Shown piece after piece: positions 49,712 to 64,000 of a stretch of DNA of 64,000 bases. Positions within the stretch are counted from its first letter, which is position 1. Every line of letters starts with the position of its first letter. Below the pieces are notes generated by a model. The model was not told where the DNA came from. It saw only the letters and a list, made by a program, of their open reading frames with translations, and did not search any database. Where the stretch lies: assembly GCA_028751875.1 (NCBI GenBank), contig CM054165.1, positions 25,333,304 to 25,397,303 of the forward strand, in the 5' to 3' direction. Both the position numbers and the translations under genes were made by a program. This stretch comes from Rapana venosa. Its lineage: Eukaryota > Mollusca > Gastropoda > Neogastropoda > Muricidae.

Positions 49712-49720
49712 ATAATAAAA
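49558..49720 (+). repeat. Poly(A)-rich tract
   Basis: About 150 A residues with a few C and T interruptions, ending TAATAATAAAA. The paralogous positions near 45170-45190 and 60240-60260 carry ordinary telomeric variants and no such tract. It could be a retroelement poly(A) tail without a body, a strand-slippage expansion, or a consensus artefact. Confidence 0.85.
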
Positions 49721-52700
49721 CTCCTAAAACCTAAACCTAAACTCAAACCTTAACCAAAAAAAAATCCTAACCCTTTACCCTAACCCTAACCAAACCCATA
49801 ACTCTAACCATAACCATAACCATAACTAACCATAACCTAACCATAACCCTGAATACAACCTAACCTAAACCTAACTAACCATAACCCTAACTCTACCCTA
49901 AACCCTAACTCTAAAACCCTAACCCAACATAACCCTAACCCTAACCCTAACCCAACCCAACCCTTAACCCTAACTACTGACCCTAAAACCGTAATCCCTT
50001 ACCCTAACCGTAACCGTATAAACCTAACCCTATACCCTAACCCAAACTAACCATAACCCTAACCATAACCTAATCCTAACGGCTAACCATAACCCTAACC
50101 CAATCCCTAACTAACCCAACTAACCCTAACCCTAACCTAATCCTATCCTAACCCTATCCCAACCTAACAAACCCGAACCCTGACCCTAACCCCTTGACCC
50201 ACCACTAACCTAAAACCAAACACTAATACTAACCCAACCCTAAACCCACCCTAACCCCTAACCCCATCCCAAACCCCTTACCCTAACCTACCCTACCATA
50301 ACCATAACCCTAATAAACCCATACCCAAACCCCTTACTTTTACCTAGAACCTAACTAATCATAACCCTAACACAAACCCTAACCAAAGCCATACCCTAAC
50401 CCTAAACCTAATTCATACCCTAACCCAAACTCTAACCGTTAACCCAAAACAAACCCTATACCAAACTAACCCAACCCTATCCCTAAAACTAACCCTAACC
50501 TAAACCCTAATCCCTAAACCCATATCCCAATCTTAAACCTCACCCTATCCCTAACCCTTAACCTAATCTAACCCTAACCCTAAACCCTAACTAACCTAAC
50601 TCTAACCATAACCCTAACCCTACCCTATCCTTAACCATAACCTTACGTAACCTTAATTCTTTACCTTAACCCAAAATCCTACCCCTAACCCTAACCCTAT
50701 CCCTAACCCTAACCCTAACCCTAACCACCTAACCCTATCTACTCTTAACCCTAACCCTAACCCAAACCCTAACCTTAAACCTCACACAAACCCTAACCCT
50801 AACCCTACACCGTTACCTAGGACCCAAAACACTAACCCTAACAAACCCTAACCCTAACCCTCACCCCACAACCCAAACCCAAAACCTAACCCTAACCCTT
50901 GACCCTACCCTTACCCTTACCTTAACCCTAACCCTCATCCTAACCCTAACCCTAACCCTAACCAAACCCTAACCTAACCCTAACCCTAACTAACCTTCAA
51001 ACCTAACCCAAACCCTAACCCTCGACCCTAACCTAACCCAACACTAACCCTAAAACCTTTACCCTTAACCCTAACACCCATACCCTAACCCTAACTTACT
51101 ACCCCGAACCCTAACTAACCTAACACTACTAACCATAAAACCCTAACCCTACCTCAACCCATAACCTTACCTAACCCTAACCCTAACTAACCCCTAAACT
51201 AACCCTAACCCTAACCAACACCATAAGCCATAACCATAACCATTACCATAACCCCAAACCGTAACCCTAACACAAACCCTAATCCAAACCACAACCTCCT
51301 AACCCTAATCCTACCACTAAACCCAAACCCTAACCATAACCCTCAACCCTAACCAAACCCGAACACTAACCCTAAACCTACCCTTACCCTAACCCTAACC
51401 CTACCCTAACCCTTAACAACCCGAACCCTATCCCCTAACACTAACCTAAACAATAACCCTAACCCTAACCCTAACCCTTACCCTAAACCATAACCCTAAC
51501 CTAACCCTAACCCTTACCCAAACACTAACCCTAACAACCCAAACACTAACTAACCATAACCCTACACTAACCCTTACCCTGACCCTAACCCTAACCATAA
51601 CCCTAACTACCTAAACCTAACCCAAAACCCTAACCCTAACCCTAAACCTAACTCTAAACCATTACCATAACCCAAACCGTAACCATAACACTAACCAATC
51701 TAACCCTAACCCTAACCCTATCCTAAACCCCTAACCCGAACCCTAAATCCTAAACCCTTACCCTAACCCTAAACCCTAACACTAAACTAACCAACCCTAA
51801 CACTAACCTAACCAAAACCCAAACCCTAACCCCTACCCTAACCCTAACCCTAACCCTAACCCCTAACTAATCCTATACAAACTAACCAAAACCCTAACCT
51901 TAACCCCTACCCTATACCCTAAACCCTTACCACTAAACCCCCCCTACCCTTACCTTAAACCCTTAACCCTCACCTAACCCTAGACCTAACCTAACCCTAA
52001 CCCTAACTAACCCTTAACCCTAATCCAAACCCTAAACCCTCACCCTAACCTAACCCTAACACTCAACCCTACACACTACCCTGACCCTAACCCAACCCTA
52101 GACCTAACTAACCCGAACCCTAACCCTAAACCCTAACACTAACCTAACAATAACCCTAACCCTAACCCTAACCCTAACCTCTAACCCTAACCTTATCCGT
52201 AAACCCGAACACTAACCTACACCCTAACCCTAACCCAAACCCAGATCCTAACCACTAACCTCCACCCTACCGTAACCCTTACCCAAACACTTACTCCTAA
52301 CTAACTCCTAATACTAACTAAACATAACCCTAATCTTACCCATACCCAAACCCTAACCCTAACCCTAACTAACCCTAAAAAACTAACCTAACCCTAACCA
52401 AAACCATTACCTAAACCCTAACGTAACCCTGACACTAACCCTAATCAAGACCCCTAACCCTAACCCTAAACCTTACCCTAACCCTAAGCCCTAACCCTAA
52501 CACTAAACCTAACCAACCCTAACACTAAATAACCAAAACCCCAAACCCCTAAACCCCCTACCCAAACCCTAACCTAACCCTAACTAATCCTAATACTAAA
52601 CTAACGCACAACCCTACCTTAACCCCTAACCCTAACCCAAATACCCTAACCTTATCCCTAACTAACCCTAACCCTAACCCTAACCTAACCCTAACCCTAA

Positions 52701-53388
52701 CCTTTACCCTAACCCCTTAACCATAAACCCTAACCTAACCCTTATCCCTAACTTTAAACCCTAACCCTAACTTAAATAAACCTTACACTAAACCTAACAA
52801 ACCCCTAACACTAACTAACCAAAACCCTAACCCTAGAACCCTACCCTAATCCTAACCCTAAGCTAACTAACCCTAACCTTAACCCAACCGTAACCCTTAC
52901 CATAACCCGAAACCACCCTAACCCAATTCTAACCCTAAAACCCTATTTACCCTTACCCTAACCCTTACACTAACTCTAACCCAACCCTTAACCCTAAACC
53001 TACCTTAACCCTAACTCTTAACATATCCCTACACTATTCCCTTACACAACATCTAACTCAACTCACCCTAACCCCTAACCCTCACCTAACCAAACTCTAG
53101 ACCTTAACCAAAAAAAGCCAACCCTAACCCTAAACCCTATCCATAACCCTAACCGTAACCTAACCCTAACAATAACCATATCCCTATACCATAACTTAAA
53201 CCCCCTAAACCCTAACCCTAAAATAACCCAAACCCTAATAACCCTAAACCCTAACCTAACCCTATCCCTAACCCTATCCAAACACTAACAAACACCAAAC
53301 CCTGACCCTAACCCTGACCCCAACCACTAACCTAAACCTAACACTAATCCTAACCTAACCCTAACCCCATCCCTAACCCTAACCCCAT

Positions 53389-53419
<31 letters not shown>

Positions 53420-56400
53420 CCTAACTAACCCAAACCCTAACCCTTTCCCTAACCCTTACTTTTACCCTAACCCTACTATAAATCCTTAACCCTAACCTAA
53501 CCAACCCTTATAGCGAAACCCTAACCCTAAACCTATTTCGTACCCTATACCCTAACTCTAACCGTTACCCAAACTAAACCTATACCCTAACTAACCCTAA
53601 CCTAACCCTCACTCTAACCAAAAAACCCTAAACCTAACCCTAACCCTTACCCAATCATAAACCTCTCCCTATCCCAAACACTTAACTAAAACCTAACCTA
53701 ACCCTAAACCCTTAACTAACCTAACTCTAACCATAACCCATAACCATAACCCTTACCCTAAACCTTAACCTTAACCCTTACCTTAACCTTAACTCTTACC
53801 TTAACCCAAATCCTACCCTAACCTAACCCTAACCTAACCCTAAACCCTAACCCAACTACCTTAACCCTAACCATAACCAACCCTAACCTTAAACCTAACA
53901 CAAACCTAACCTAACACTAACAGTTACCCTAACCCAAACACTAACCCTAATAACCCTAACCCTAACCCTCACCCTAACCCAAACCCAAACCCTTAACCTT
54001 ACTTACCCTAACCCTTACCCATTACCTTAATCCTAACCCTCACCCTAACCCAAACCCTAACCTAACCCTAACCCTAACTAACCTTAAAACCCTACCCAAA
54101 CCCTAACCCCCACCCAAACCTAACCCTAAACATAAACCCTAAACCTTGACCCTTTACCCTTACCTACCCCAAGAACCCTTACAAACCCGACCCCTAACCC
54201 AAACCCCTAACACCTAAACCTAACAATAACCCTAAACCCTAACCCTTTAACCCAAAACCCTAACCCTAACCCTAACCCTTACCCCAATTCATAACCTCAC
54301 CATATCCCCTAACCCTTAACCTAACCAACCCTAACCCTAACTAACCTAACTCTAACCATAACCATAACCCTTAACCCCTAACCTTAACCTTAACCCTTAC
54401 CTTAACCTTAACCTTAACCTTACCCAAATCCTACCTCCTAACCCTAACCCTATCCCTAACCTAACCCTAACCCTAAACCCGTAACTTCTCTTACCCCTAA
54501 CCATTACACAAACCCTAACCCTCACCCTAACCTAACCCTTACACTAAAACCCTAAACCTTACCTTACGCCTAAAACCCAAACCCTAAACCCTAACCCTTA
54601 CTAACCCGAACTAACCTAACCCCTAACACATAACCTAAAACATAACCCTAACCTAACCCTTACCCTAACCCTAAACCCTAACCCTAACCCCAACCCCTAA
54701 CACTTATCCGTATCCCTAACACTAACCCTAACCCATGATCCTAAAACCACTTACCCTAACCCTAACCCATACCAAACACAAACCTAACTAACCCTAACAC
54801 TAACGTTACCATAACCCTAACCCTTACCCTTACCTAAACCTAACCCAAACCAATAACTAACCCTAAAACTAACCCTAACCCTAACCCTAACCATAACATT
54901 AACCTAAACCCTAACCGTAACCCTAACACTAACCCTAAATCCTAACGCGCATACCCTTACCCTAACCCTAACACTAAACCTAACCAAACCCTAACACTAA
55001 CAAACCAAAACCTAACCCTAAACCCTACCTAACCCTAAACCTAACCCTAACACTAACTAATCCTAATACTAACTAACAAAACCTAACCTTAACCCCTACC
55101 CTAACCCTAACCCTTACCCTAACCCTTACCCTTACCTTGAACCCTAACCTCACCTAACCCTAACCTAACCCTAACCCTAACCTAAACCCTAACCCTAACT
55201 AACCTTAACCAAACCCTAACCCAGAACCCTAAACCCTCACCCTAACCTAACCCTAACCACTAACCCTAAACCCTTACCCTTACCCTTACCCTTTCCCAAA
55301 CCCTAACCCTAACCTAACCCTTACTAACCCGAACCCCTAATCCTAACCCTAACACTAACCTAACAATACCCTAACACCTTATACCCTAACCTAACCCAAA
55401 CCCTGACCCTAACCCTAACCCCAACACCTAAAAACCTTATCCGATAACCCTAACATCTAACCCTAACCCTAACCCAAACCCTGATCCTAACCACTAACCC
55501 TAAACCCTAACCTTTTACTCAAACACTAACCCTAACCTAACCTAACACTATCTAACCATAAACCATAACTCCTTACCCTTACCCTAACCCTAACCCAACC
55601 CTAACTAAACCCTAAAACTAACCCTAAACCCAACCATAACCATAACCTTACATAACCCCTAACCTTAACACTAACAACTTACCCTAATCCTAACCCCCTA
55701 ATAACCCCTAACCCTAACCCTTACCCACTAACCCTAACCCAAACCCAACCCTAACCCTAAAACTAAACCTAACCAACCCTACACTAACTACCAAAACCCT
55801 AACCCTAACCCTACCTCTAACCCTAACACCTAACCTTAACACTACTTAATACTAATACTAACTAACCAAAAACCCTAACCTTAACCCCTACCCTAACCAT
55901 AACCCTTACCTTAAACCAAACTAACCCTAACCACTAACCAAACCTTTACCCTAACCCTAACCATAAACCCTAACCCAAACCATTAACCCTAACTTGTAAC
56001 CCTTACCCTAACATTAAACCTTACACTAAAACCTAACAAACCCTAACACTAACCTAACCAAAAACCCTAACCCTAAACCCTACCCTAATTCCTAACCCTA
56101 CAGACCTAACTAACCCTAACCTTAACCCTAACGCTAACCCTAACGGTATCCGAACCTAACCGTAACCCTAAAACCCTTACCCTAACTAACCCTAACCCAA
56201 ACCAACACCATAACCAACCCTTACCCTAAACCCTTACCCTTCCCGAACCCTTACAGTAACCCCTAACCCTAACCATAACCCAACTAATAACCAAACCTTA
56301 CCTTAACCCTAACCCTACCCTAACCTAACCCTAACCTTTGACTTCAACCCAAACCCTAACCCTAACTCTAACCTTAACCAAAAATCTAACCCATAACACT

Positions 56401-57960
56401 AACCCTAACCCTAACCTTAACCTAACCCTCAACCCTAAACCTTTCCCAATCATAACCCTACCCTAACCCTAACCCTAACCTAACCTAACCCTAACTCTTT
56501 ACTAACCTAACCCCAAACCTAACCCTAACTCAAACCTTAACCTTAACCCCTACCTACACCTAACTCAAAACCTAACCAAAAATCCTAACCCAAAACCATA
56601 ACCTATAACCATTAACCCTAACCAAACTAACCATAACCTTAACCTAACCCTACACCTAACCAAACCCTAAACCCTAACAAACCATAACCTAAACTCTAAA
56701 ACCCGAACCCTAACTCTTAACCCTAACTCTTACATTAACCCTAACACCTGAACCCAACCCCCCCAAATAAACCCTTACCCTAACAACTGACCCTAACCGT
56801 ACCCTTACCCTAACCGTAACGTAAACCTAACCCAACCCTAACAAACCATAACCCTTAACCATAACCCTAACCCTAACGCTTAACCCTAAACACAAACCAA
56901 ACCCTAACAAACCTAACTAACCTAACCCTAACCTAACCCATCCCAAACCCTTCCTAACCCTAAACAAACCCGTAACCTGACACCTAACCCCTGACCCTAC
57001 CACTAACCTAAACCTAACACTAATCCTACCCAAACCCTAAACCCCAATCCCTTACCTAACCAACCCCATCCCTAACCCTAACCCTAACCCAAACCCTAAC
57101 CCTTACCATAACCCTAACCTAACCCTTATCCCTAACCCTTACTTTACCCTAACCCTAACTAATCTTAACCCAAACCCTAACCTAACCCTAAGCGAAACCC
57201 TAACCCTAATCCTATTTCTTAACCCTAACCCAAACTCCTAAAACCGTTACTCCCCAAAAAACGAAACCATACCCCTAACTAACCCTAACACCTTACCCTA
57301 CACACTAACCAATAACCCTAACCCAAACCCAAACCCTTACCCCAATCATAAACCACTCCCTAATTCCTAACCCTTAACATAACCCAACCCTAAAACCCTA
57401 ACTAACCTACTCTAACCATAACCATAACCCTTACCCTATGACCTTAACCTTAACCCTTACCTTAAACTTAACTCTAACCAACCCAAAATCCTACCCCTAA
57501 CCCTAACTCCTACTCCCTAACCTAACCGTAAACCTCAAACCCTAACCCGAACTACTCTTAACCCCAAGACCCTTACCCAAACCCTAACCTTAAACCTAAA
57601 CTCAAACCCTAACCCTAACACTAACCGTTACCACTAACACCAAACACTAACCCTAACTAACCCTAACCCCTAACCCTCACCCTAACCCTAACCCTTACCT
57701 AAACCATTACCCTTCACCTTAACCCAAACCCACACCCTAACCCTAACCCTAACCTAATCCAAACCCTAACTAACCTTAACCCTAACCAAACCTAACCCTC
57801 ACCCTAACCTAACCCTAACACGGCGAAACCCTAAACCTATATACCCTACCCTAACCCTCACCCTAACCCATACTAACCGAACCCTAACCTAACCCCTAAC
57901 ACTACCCTAACCATAACCCAAACCCAAACCCTTACCCTAAAGAACCCTAACCCTAACCCA
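49721..57960 (-). repeat. Telomere-like array, block 5 (noisy)
   Basis: CCCTAA-derived repeats with frequent base-level noise. Higher-order landmarks remain: CCTTATCCGT at 52191, CTTATCCG at 54712, CCTTATCCG at 55435, and the GCTAACTAACCC landmark at 52862, here without the retrotransposon island. No gene is seen. Confidence 0.93.
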
Positions 57961-60900
57961 AACCCCAAACCCTAACCTATCCGTAACCCTAACCCTAACC
58001 CTAACCCTAATCCTAACCACTAACCCTAACCCTAACCCTAACCCTTACCCAAACACTAACCCTAACTAACCCTAACACTAACTAACCATAACCCTAACCC
58101 TTACCCTTACCCTAACCCTAACCCTAACCCTAACCCTAACTAACCCTAAAACTAACCCTAACCCTAACCCTAACCATAACCATAACCATTACCATAACCC
58201 TAACCGTAACCCTAACACTAACCCTAATCCTAACCCCTAACCCTAACCCTAACCCTAACCCTAACCCTTACCCTAACCCTAACCCTAACCCTAACACTAA
58301 ACCTAACCAACCCTAACACTAACTAACCAAAACCCTAACCCTAACCCCTACCCTAACCCTAAACTTAACCCTAACCCTAACTAATCCTAATACTAACTAA
58401 CCAAAACCCTAACCTTAACCCCTACCCTAACCCTAACCCTTACCCTAACCCTTACCCTTACCTTAACCCTAACCCTCAACCTAACCCTAACCCTAACCCT
58501 AACCCTAACCCTAACCCTAACTAACCTTAACCCTAACCCTAACCCAAACCCTAACCCTCACCCTAACCTAACCCTAACACTAACCCTAACCCTTACCCTT
58601 ACCCTAACCCTAACCCTAACCCTTACTAACCCGAACCCTAACCCTAACCCCTAACACTAACCTAACAATAACCCTAACCCTAACCCTAACCCTAACCTAA
58701 CCCTAACCCCAACCCTAACCTTATCCGTAACCCTAACACTAACCTAACCCTAACCCTAACCCTAAACCCTGATCCTAACCACTAACCCTAACCTAACCCT
58801 AACCCTTACCAAACACTAACCCTAACTAACCTAACACTAACTAACCATAACCATAAATCTTACCCTTACCCTAACCCTAACCCTAACTAACCCTAAAACA
58901 AACCCTAACCCTAACCCTAACCCTAACCATAACCATTACCATAACCCTAACCGTAACCCTAACACTAACCCTAATCCTGACCCCTAACCCTAACCCTACC
59001 CTACCCAACCCTAACCCTAACCCAAAAACTAAACCTAACCAACCCTAACACTAACTAACCAAAACCCTAACCCTAACCCCTACCCTAACCCTAACCCTAA
59101 CGCTAACCCTAACTAATCCTAATACTAACTAACCAAAACCCTAACCTTAACCCCTACCCTAACCCTAACCCTAACCCTAACCCTAACCTTAACCCTAACT
59201 AACCCTAACCCTAACCCTAACCTTTACCCTAACCCTAACCATAACCCTAACCCAAACCCTTAACCCTAACTTTAACCCTAACCCTAACTTTAAACCTTAC
59301 ACTAAACCTAACAAACCCTAACACTAACTAACCAAAACCCTAACCCTAAACCCTACCCTAATCCTAACCCTAAGCCTAACTAACCCTAACCTTAACCCTA
59401 ACCGTAACCCTTACCATAACCCGAAACCTAACCCTAACCCAATTCCTAACCCTAACCCTTACCCTTACCCTAACCCTTACACTAACTCTAACCCCAACCC
59501 TTACCCTAACCTAACCTTAACCCTAACTCTTACCATAACCCTAACACTATCCCTTACACTACACCTAACTAACCCTAACCCTAACCCTCACCCTAACCCT
59601 AACTCTATCCTTAACCAAAAATCCTAACCCTAACCCTAACCCTATCCATAACCCTAACCGTAACCCTAACCCTAACTATAACCATAACCCTTACCATAAC
59701 TAACCCTAACCCTAACCCTAAACCTAACCTAAACCTAACCCTAACTATCCATAAACCCTAACCCTAACCCTAACCATAACCATAACCCTAACCCCTGACC
59801 GTAACCCTAACGCTAACCCTAACGGTAACCGTAACCCTAACCCTAACCCTTACCCTAACTAACCCTAACCCTAACCATCACCATAACCCTAACCATTACC
59901 CAACCCTTACCCTTAACCTAACCCTTACAGTAACCCTAGCCCTAACCTTAACCCTAACAATAACCCTAAACCTTACCTTAACCCTAACCCTAACCCTAAC
60001 CTAACCCTAACCCTAACCTTGACTTCAACCCTAACCCTAACTCTAACTCTAACCTTAACCAAAAATCCTAACCCTAACACTAACCCTAACCCTAACCTAA
60101 ACCTAACCCTAACCCTAACCCTTACCCCAATCATAAGCCACACCCTATCCCTAACCCTAACCCTAACCCTAACCTAACCCTAACCCTACCTAACCTAACC
60201 CTAACCCTAAACCTAACTCAAACCTTTACCTTAACCCTAACCTTAAACCTAACTCAAACCTTAACCAAAAATCCTAACCCTAACCCTAACCCTAACCCAA
60301 ACCATAACTCTAACCATAACACTAACCATAACTAACCCTAATCTTAACCCTAACCCTTCACCTAACCTAACCCTAACCCTAACTAGCCATAAACCTAACT
60401 CTAACCCGAACCCTTACTCTAACCCTAACCCTAACATTAACCCTAACCCTAACCCTAACCCAAACCCTTACCCTAACCACTGACCCTAACGGTAACCCTT
60501 ACCCTAACCGTAACCGTAAACCTAACCCTAACCCTAACCCTAACTAACCATAACCCTAACCATAACCCTAACCCTAACGCTAACCCTAACCCAAACCCAA
60601 ACCCTAACTAACCCTAACTAACCCTAACCCTAACCCTAACCTAACCCTAACCCTAACCCTATCCCTAACCCTAACAAACCCGAACCCTGACCCTAACCCC
60701 TGATCCTACCACTAACCTAAACCTAACACTAACCCGAACCCTAACCCCATCCCTAACCCTAACCCTTACCCCTACCCTAACCCTTACCCTAACCCTAACC
60801 CTAACCCTAACCCTAACCTAACCATAACCCTAACCCTAACCCTTACCCTAACCCTTACTTTTACCCTAACCCTAACTAATCTTAACCCTAACCCTAACCC

Positions 60901-63900
60901 TAACCCTAAGCCAAACCCTAACCCTAAACCTAATTCTTACCCTAACCCTAACTCTAACCGTTACCCTAAACTAAACCTATACCCTAACTAACCCTAACCC
61001 TAACCCTCACTCTAACCCTAACCCTAACCCTAACCCTAACTCACCTAACCCTAACCCTAACCCTAACCCTCACCCAAACCCTAACCCTAACCCAAACCTA
61101 ACCCTAACCCTAACTCACCTAACCCTAACCCTAACCCTAACCCTAACCCTAACCCTAACCCTAACCCAACCCTAACCCTAACCCTAACCCTAACCCTAAC
61201 CTTACCCTAACCGTATACCCTAAGCCAAACCCTAACCCTAACCCTTACCCTTACCTTAACCCAAACCTTCACCCTAACCCTAAACCCTAAGACTAACCCT
61301 AACCTAACCCTAACCCTAACACCTAACCCTAACCTAACCCTAACCCTAACCTTTACCCTAACCCTAACCCCAACCCTAACCCTAATCCTAACCCTTACCC
61401 TAACCCTAACACTAACCGTAACCGAAACCGTAACCCTAACCCTAACCCTAACCCTAACCTAACCCTAACCTTACCCTAACCCTAACCCTAACCCTAACCC
61501 TAACCTAACCCAAATTATACACCTAACCATAAACCTATACCTAATCGTATCTCTAACCCCAACCCTAACACCAACCCTAACCCTTAAACTTATCCTAACG
61601 CTAACATAACGCTAACCCTAACCCTTATCCAACCCTAACAATAACCCTATCCCGAACCAGAACCCAAAACCCTTACCCTAACCCTAACTAACCCAAACCC
61701 TAACCATCACCCTAACTAACCCTTACCCTAACCCTAACTTTAACCCTTACTTTAACCCCATCCCTAACCTTAACCCTAACCGTAAACCTTAACCTAATCC
61801 TAACACTAACCCTAAACCTAACTAACCCTAACCCTTACGCTAACACTGACCCTAACTAATCCTAACTAAGCCTAACCCTAACCATAACTTAACCCTAACC
61901 CTAACCTAACCCTAACCCTAAACCTTACCAAAATGCTTTCCCTAACCGTAAATTTAACCTAACCCTAATTCTACACCTAACCTGCAACCTAAACCTAACC
62001 GTATCGCTAAGCCCAACCCTATCACCAACCCTAACCCTAACCCTTATCCTAACGCTAACTTTACCCTACCCCTAACCCTTAGCCAACCCTAACAATAACC
62101 CTATCCCGAACCCTAACCCTAACCCTAACCCTACCCTAACTAACCCTAACCCTAACCCTCACCCTAACTAACCCTCACCCTAACCCTAACCCTAACCCTA
62201 ACACTAAACCTAACACTAACCTAACCCTAGCCCAAACCTTGACCCTAATTCTACACTTAACCATAAACCTAAACCTAACCGTATCGCCAACTCCAACCCT
62301 AAAAGCAACCCTAACCCTGAAGGAACCCTAACCCTAACCCTTACCCAACCCTAACATAACCCTATCCCGAACCCTTACCCTTACCCTAACCCTAACACTA
62401 ACCCTTACCCTAACCCTAACCTCACACTAACCCTAACCCTAACCCTAACCCTAACCCTAACCTAACCCTAACTATACCCTAAGCCTAACCCAAACCCGAA
62501 CACTAACCCTAACCCTAACCCTAACCATAACCCTAAAACTAACTACACCTAACTGACCCTAACCCAAACCCTAACTCCAACACTAACCCTAACATTTACC
62601 CTAACTTTAACCTTAAATCTCACATTAACCCTAACCCTCACTATCCCTAACGGTAACCCTAACCCTAACCATAACCATAACTCTAACCCTATCCCTAACT
62701 AATCCTAACCCTAACCCTAACCCCATCCTTAACCCTAACACTTACCCTAACCCTAACCCTAACCATAAGCGTAACCATAACCCTACCCTAACCATAACCC
62801 TTAGCCTAACCCAAACACTAACCCTTACCCTAACCCTAACTAATCTTAACCCTAACCCTAACCCTAACCCTAAACCTAACCCTTACCCTAACCCTAACTC
62901 TAACCGTTACCCTAACCTAAACCTATACCTAACTAACCCTAACCCTAACCCTCACTCTTACCCTAACCCTAACCCTAACCCAAACCTTAACCCTAACCCT
63001 AACCCTTACCCTTACCCTTACCTTAACCCTAACGCTCACCCAAACCCTAACCCTAAAACCCCAACCTAACCCTAACCCTAACAACCCTAACCCTAACCAA
63101 ACCCCAACCCTTACCTAACCAACCCTTAAACCCCAACCCTAACCTTAAACCCTTACCCAAAACCCCCAAAACCCCAACCTAAACCCAAACTAACCCTAAC
63201 CTAAACCTAACCCTACCCAACCCTAACCCAAAACCTAACAACCTAAACCCAAAATAACCCCCAAACTAACCTTACCAAACCCAAACTACCTACCCTAACC
63301 CTAACCCAACCAAAAAAAAAAAAATTTCTAACCTAACCACCCTAACCCAACCTAAACCCCAACCTAACCTACCAACCCTAAACCACTACCTAACCCATTA
63401 ACCTAACCTAACCAACCTACTTCCAACCCTAACTAACCAACCCTAAACCCTAACCCAACTCCCAACCCTAACCTACCTTAAAACCCCTTTCCCTACCCTC
63501 ACCCTAACTAACCCCCCCACCCTAACCCTAAACCTAACCTAACCCTAACCCTAACCCTAAACCTAACCTAACCTAACCCTAGCCCAAACCCTACCTAACC
63601 CCACCCTAACCATAAACTAACCTAAACATCCTAACCACCAAAACCCAACCCTAATAACCTAACCTAACCTTACCCAACCTAACAATAACCCTACCCAACC
63701 TACACTACCCTAACCTAACACAACCCTACCCTAACCCTAAACCACACTAACCAACCTAACCCTAACCTAACCCAACTTAACCCCAACCTAACCCCAACCC
63801 AACCCAAATAACCCTACCCTAACCCTAACCATAACCTAAAAACTAAACCTAACACTAACCCCCAACCTAATAAAATAACCCCCAAATTTACCCTAACTTT

Positions 63901-64000
63901 AAACCTAAACCACATAACCCAAACCCCCACTATCCCAACGGGAACCCTAACCCCAACCCTAACCATAACCCTAACTCTAACCCTATCCCTAACTTAATCC
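57961..64000 (-). repeat. Telomere-like array, block 6 (cleaner)
   Basis: From about 57.96 kb the hexamer phase becomes clean again and the variant order of block 1 is reproduced closely, with CCTATCCGT at 57976 and CCTTATCCGT at 58719 (743 apart). The GCCTAACTAACCC landmark at 59374 follows CTACCCTAATCCTAACCCTA with no island. After about 63.05 kb noise rises again. The array continues past the window edge. Confidence 0.94.

Noticed and set aside
49549..49746. Phe-rich 65-codon frame on the minus strand
   Set aside because: It is the translation of the poly(A) tract.

Overview
This window looks like repeat-dominated subtelomeric or interstitial DNA from an animal genome. It shows no intact protein-coding gene, and no functional tRNA or rRNA gene was recognised. 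Four tandem-repeat systems cover almost all of it: an 18-bp minisatellite, a 35-bp satellite, a 1.6-1.8 kb subtelomeric-type unit and degenerate TTAGGG-type telomeric repeats. Decayed retroelements are scattered among them. The TTAGGG motif, CR1/L2-like non-LTR retrotransposon remnants, a tRNA-derived SINE ending in (TTA)n and a possible tRNA/5S-headed SINE fit a marine invertebrate. A mollusc is my best guess, made from sequence style alone.

Layout. 1-17.6 kb is an 18-bp minisatellite (GTGTGTAGACAGGGCACA) interrupted by a CR1/L2-like ORF2 fragment (288-646), a tRNA-derived SINE (933-1426) and the 3' end of a CR1/L2-like LINE (14537-14928). At about 17.64 kb the array flips and continues as its reverse complement to 23.39 kb. 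It ends in a (TAA)n tract against a 500-N gap. 23.9-35.1 kb is a degenerate 35-bp satellite with a PstI-type core. A short candidate SINE (35098-35280) separates it from two full copies and one truncated copy of a 1.6-1.8 kb unit (35294-39287). From 39288 to the window end the sequence is C-rich telomeric repeat (CCCTAA on the + strand). It is organised in higher-order units and interrupted by a second 500-N gap, a poly(A) tract and two related 0.6-kb islands. Each island is a 5'-truncated non-LTR retrotransposon 3' end with a (TTTGAC)n tail.

The many long open frames over the 18-bp minisatellite are a consequence of a stop-poor unit whose length is a multiple of three; they are not annotated as genes. 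Base quality clearly varies. The inversion centre, the sequence just after the first gap and much of 44-58 kb carry frequent homopolymer and indel noise, so some degeneracy is probably assembly error. The most interesting items are the retrotransposon end embedded and duplicated inside telomeric repeats, the shared SINE/LINE 3' tails, three paralogous loci where a minisatellite dimer expanded beside a TTGAC-rich motif, and the orientation of the telomeric array relative to the subtelomere-like DNA.
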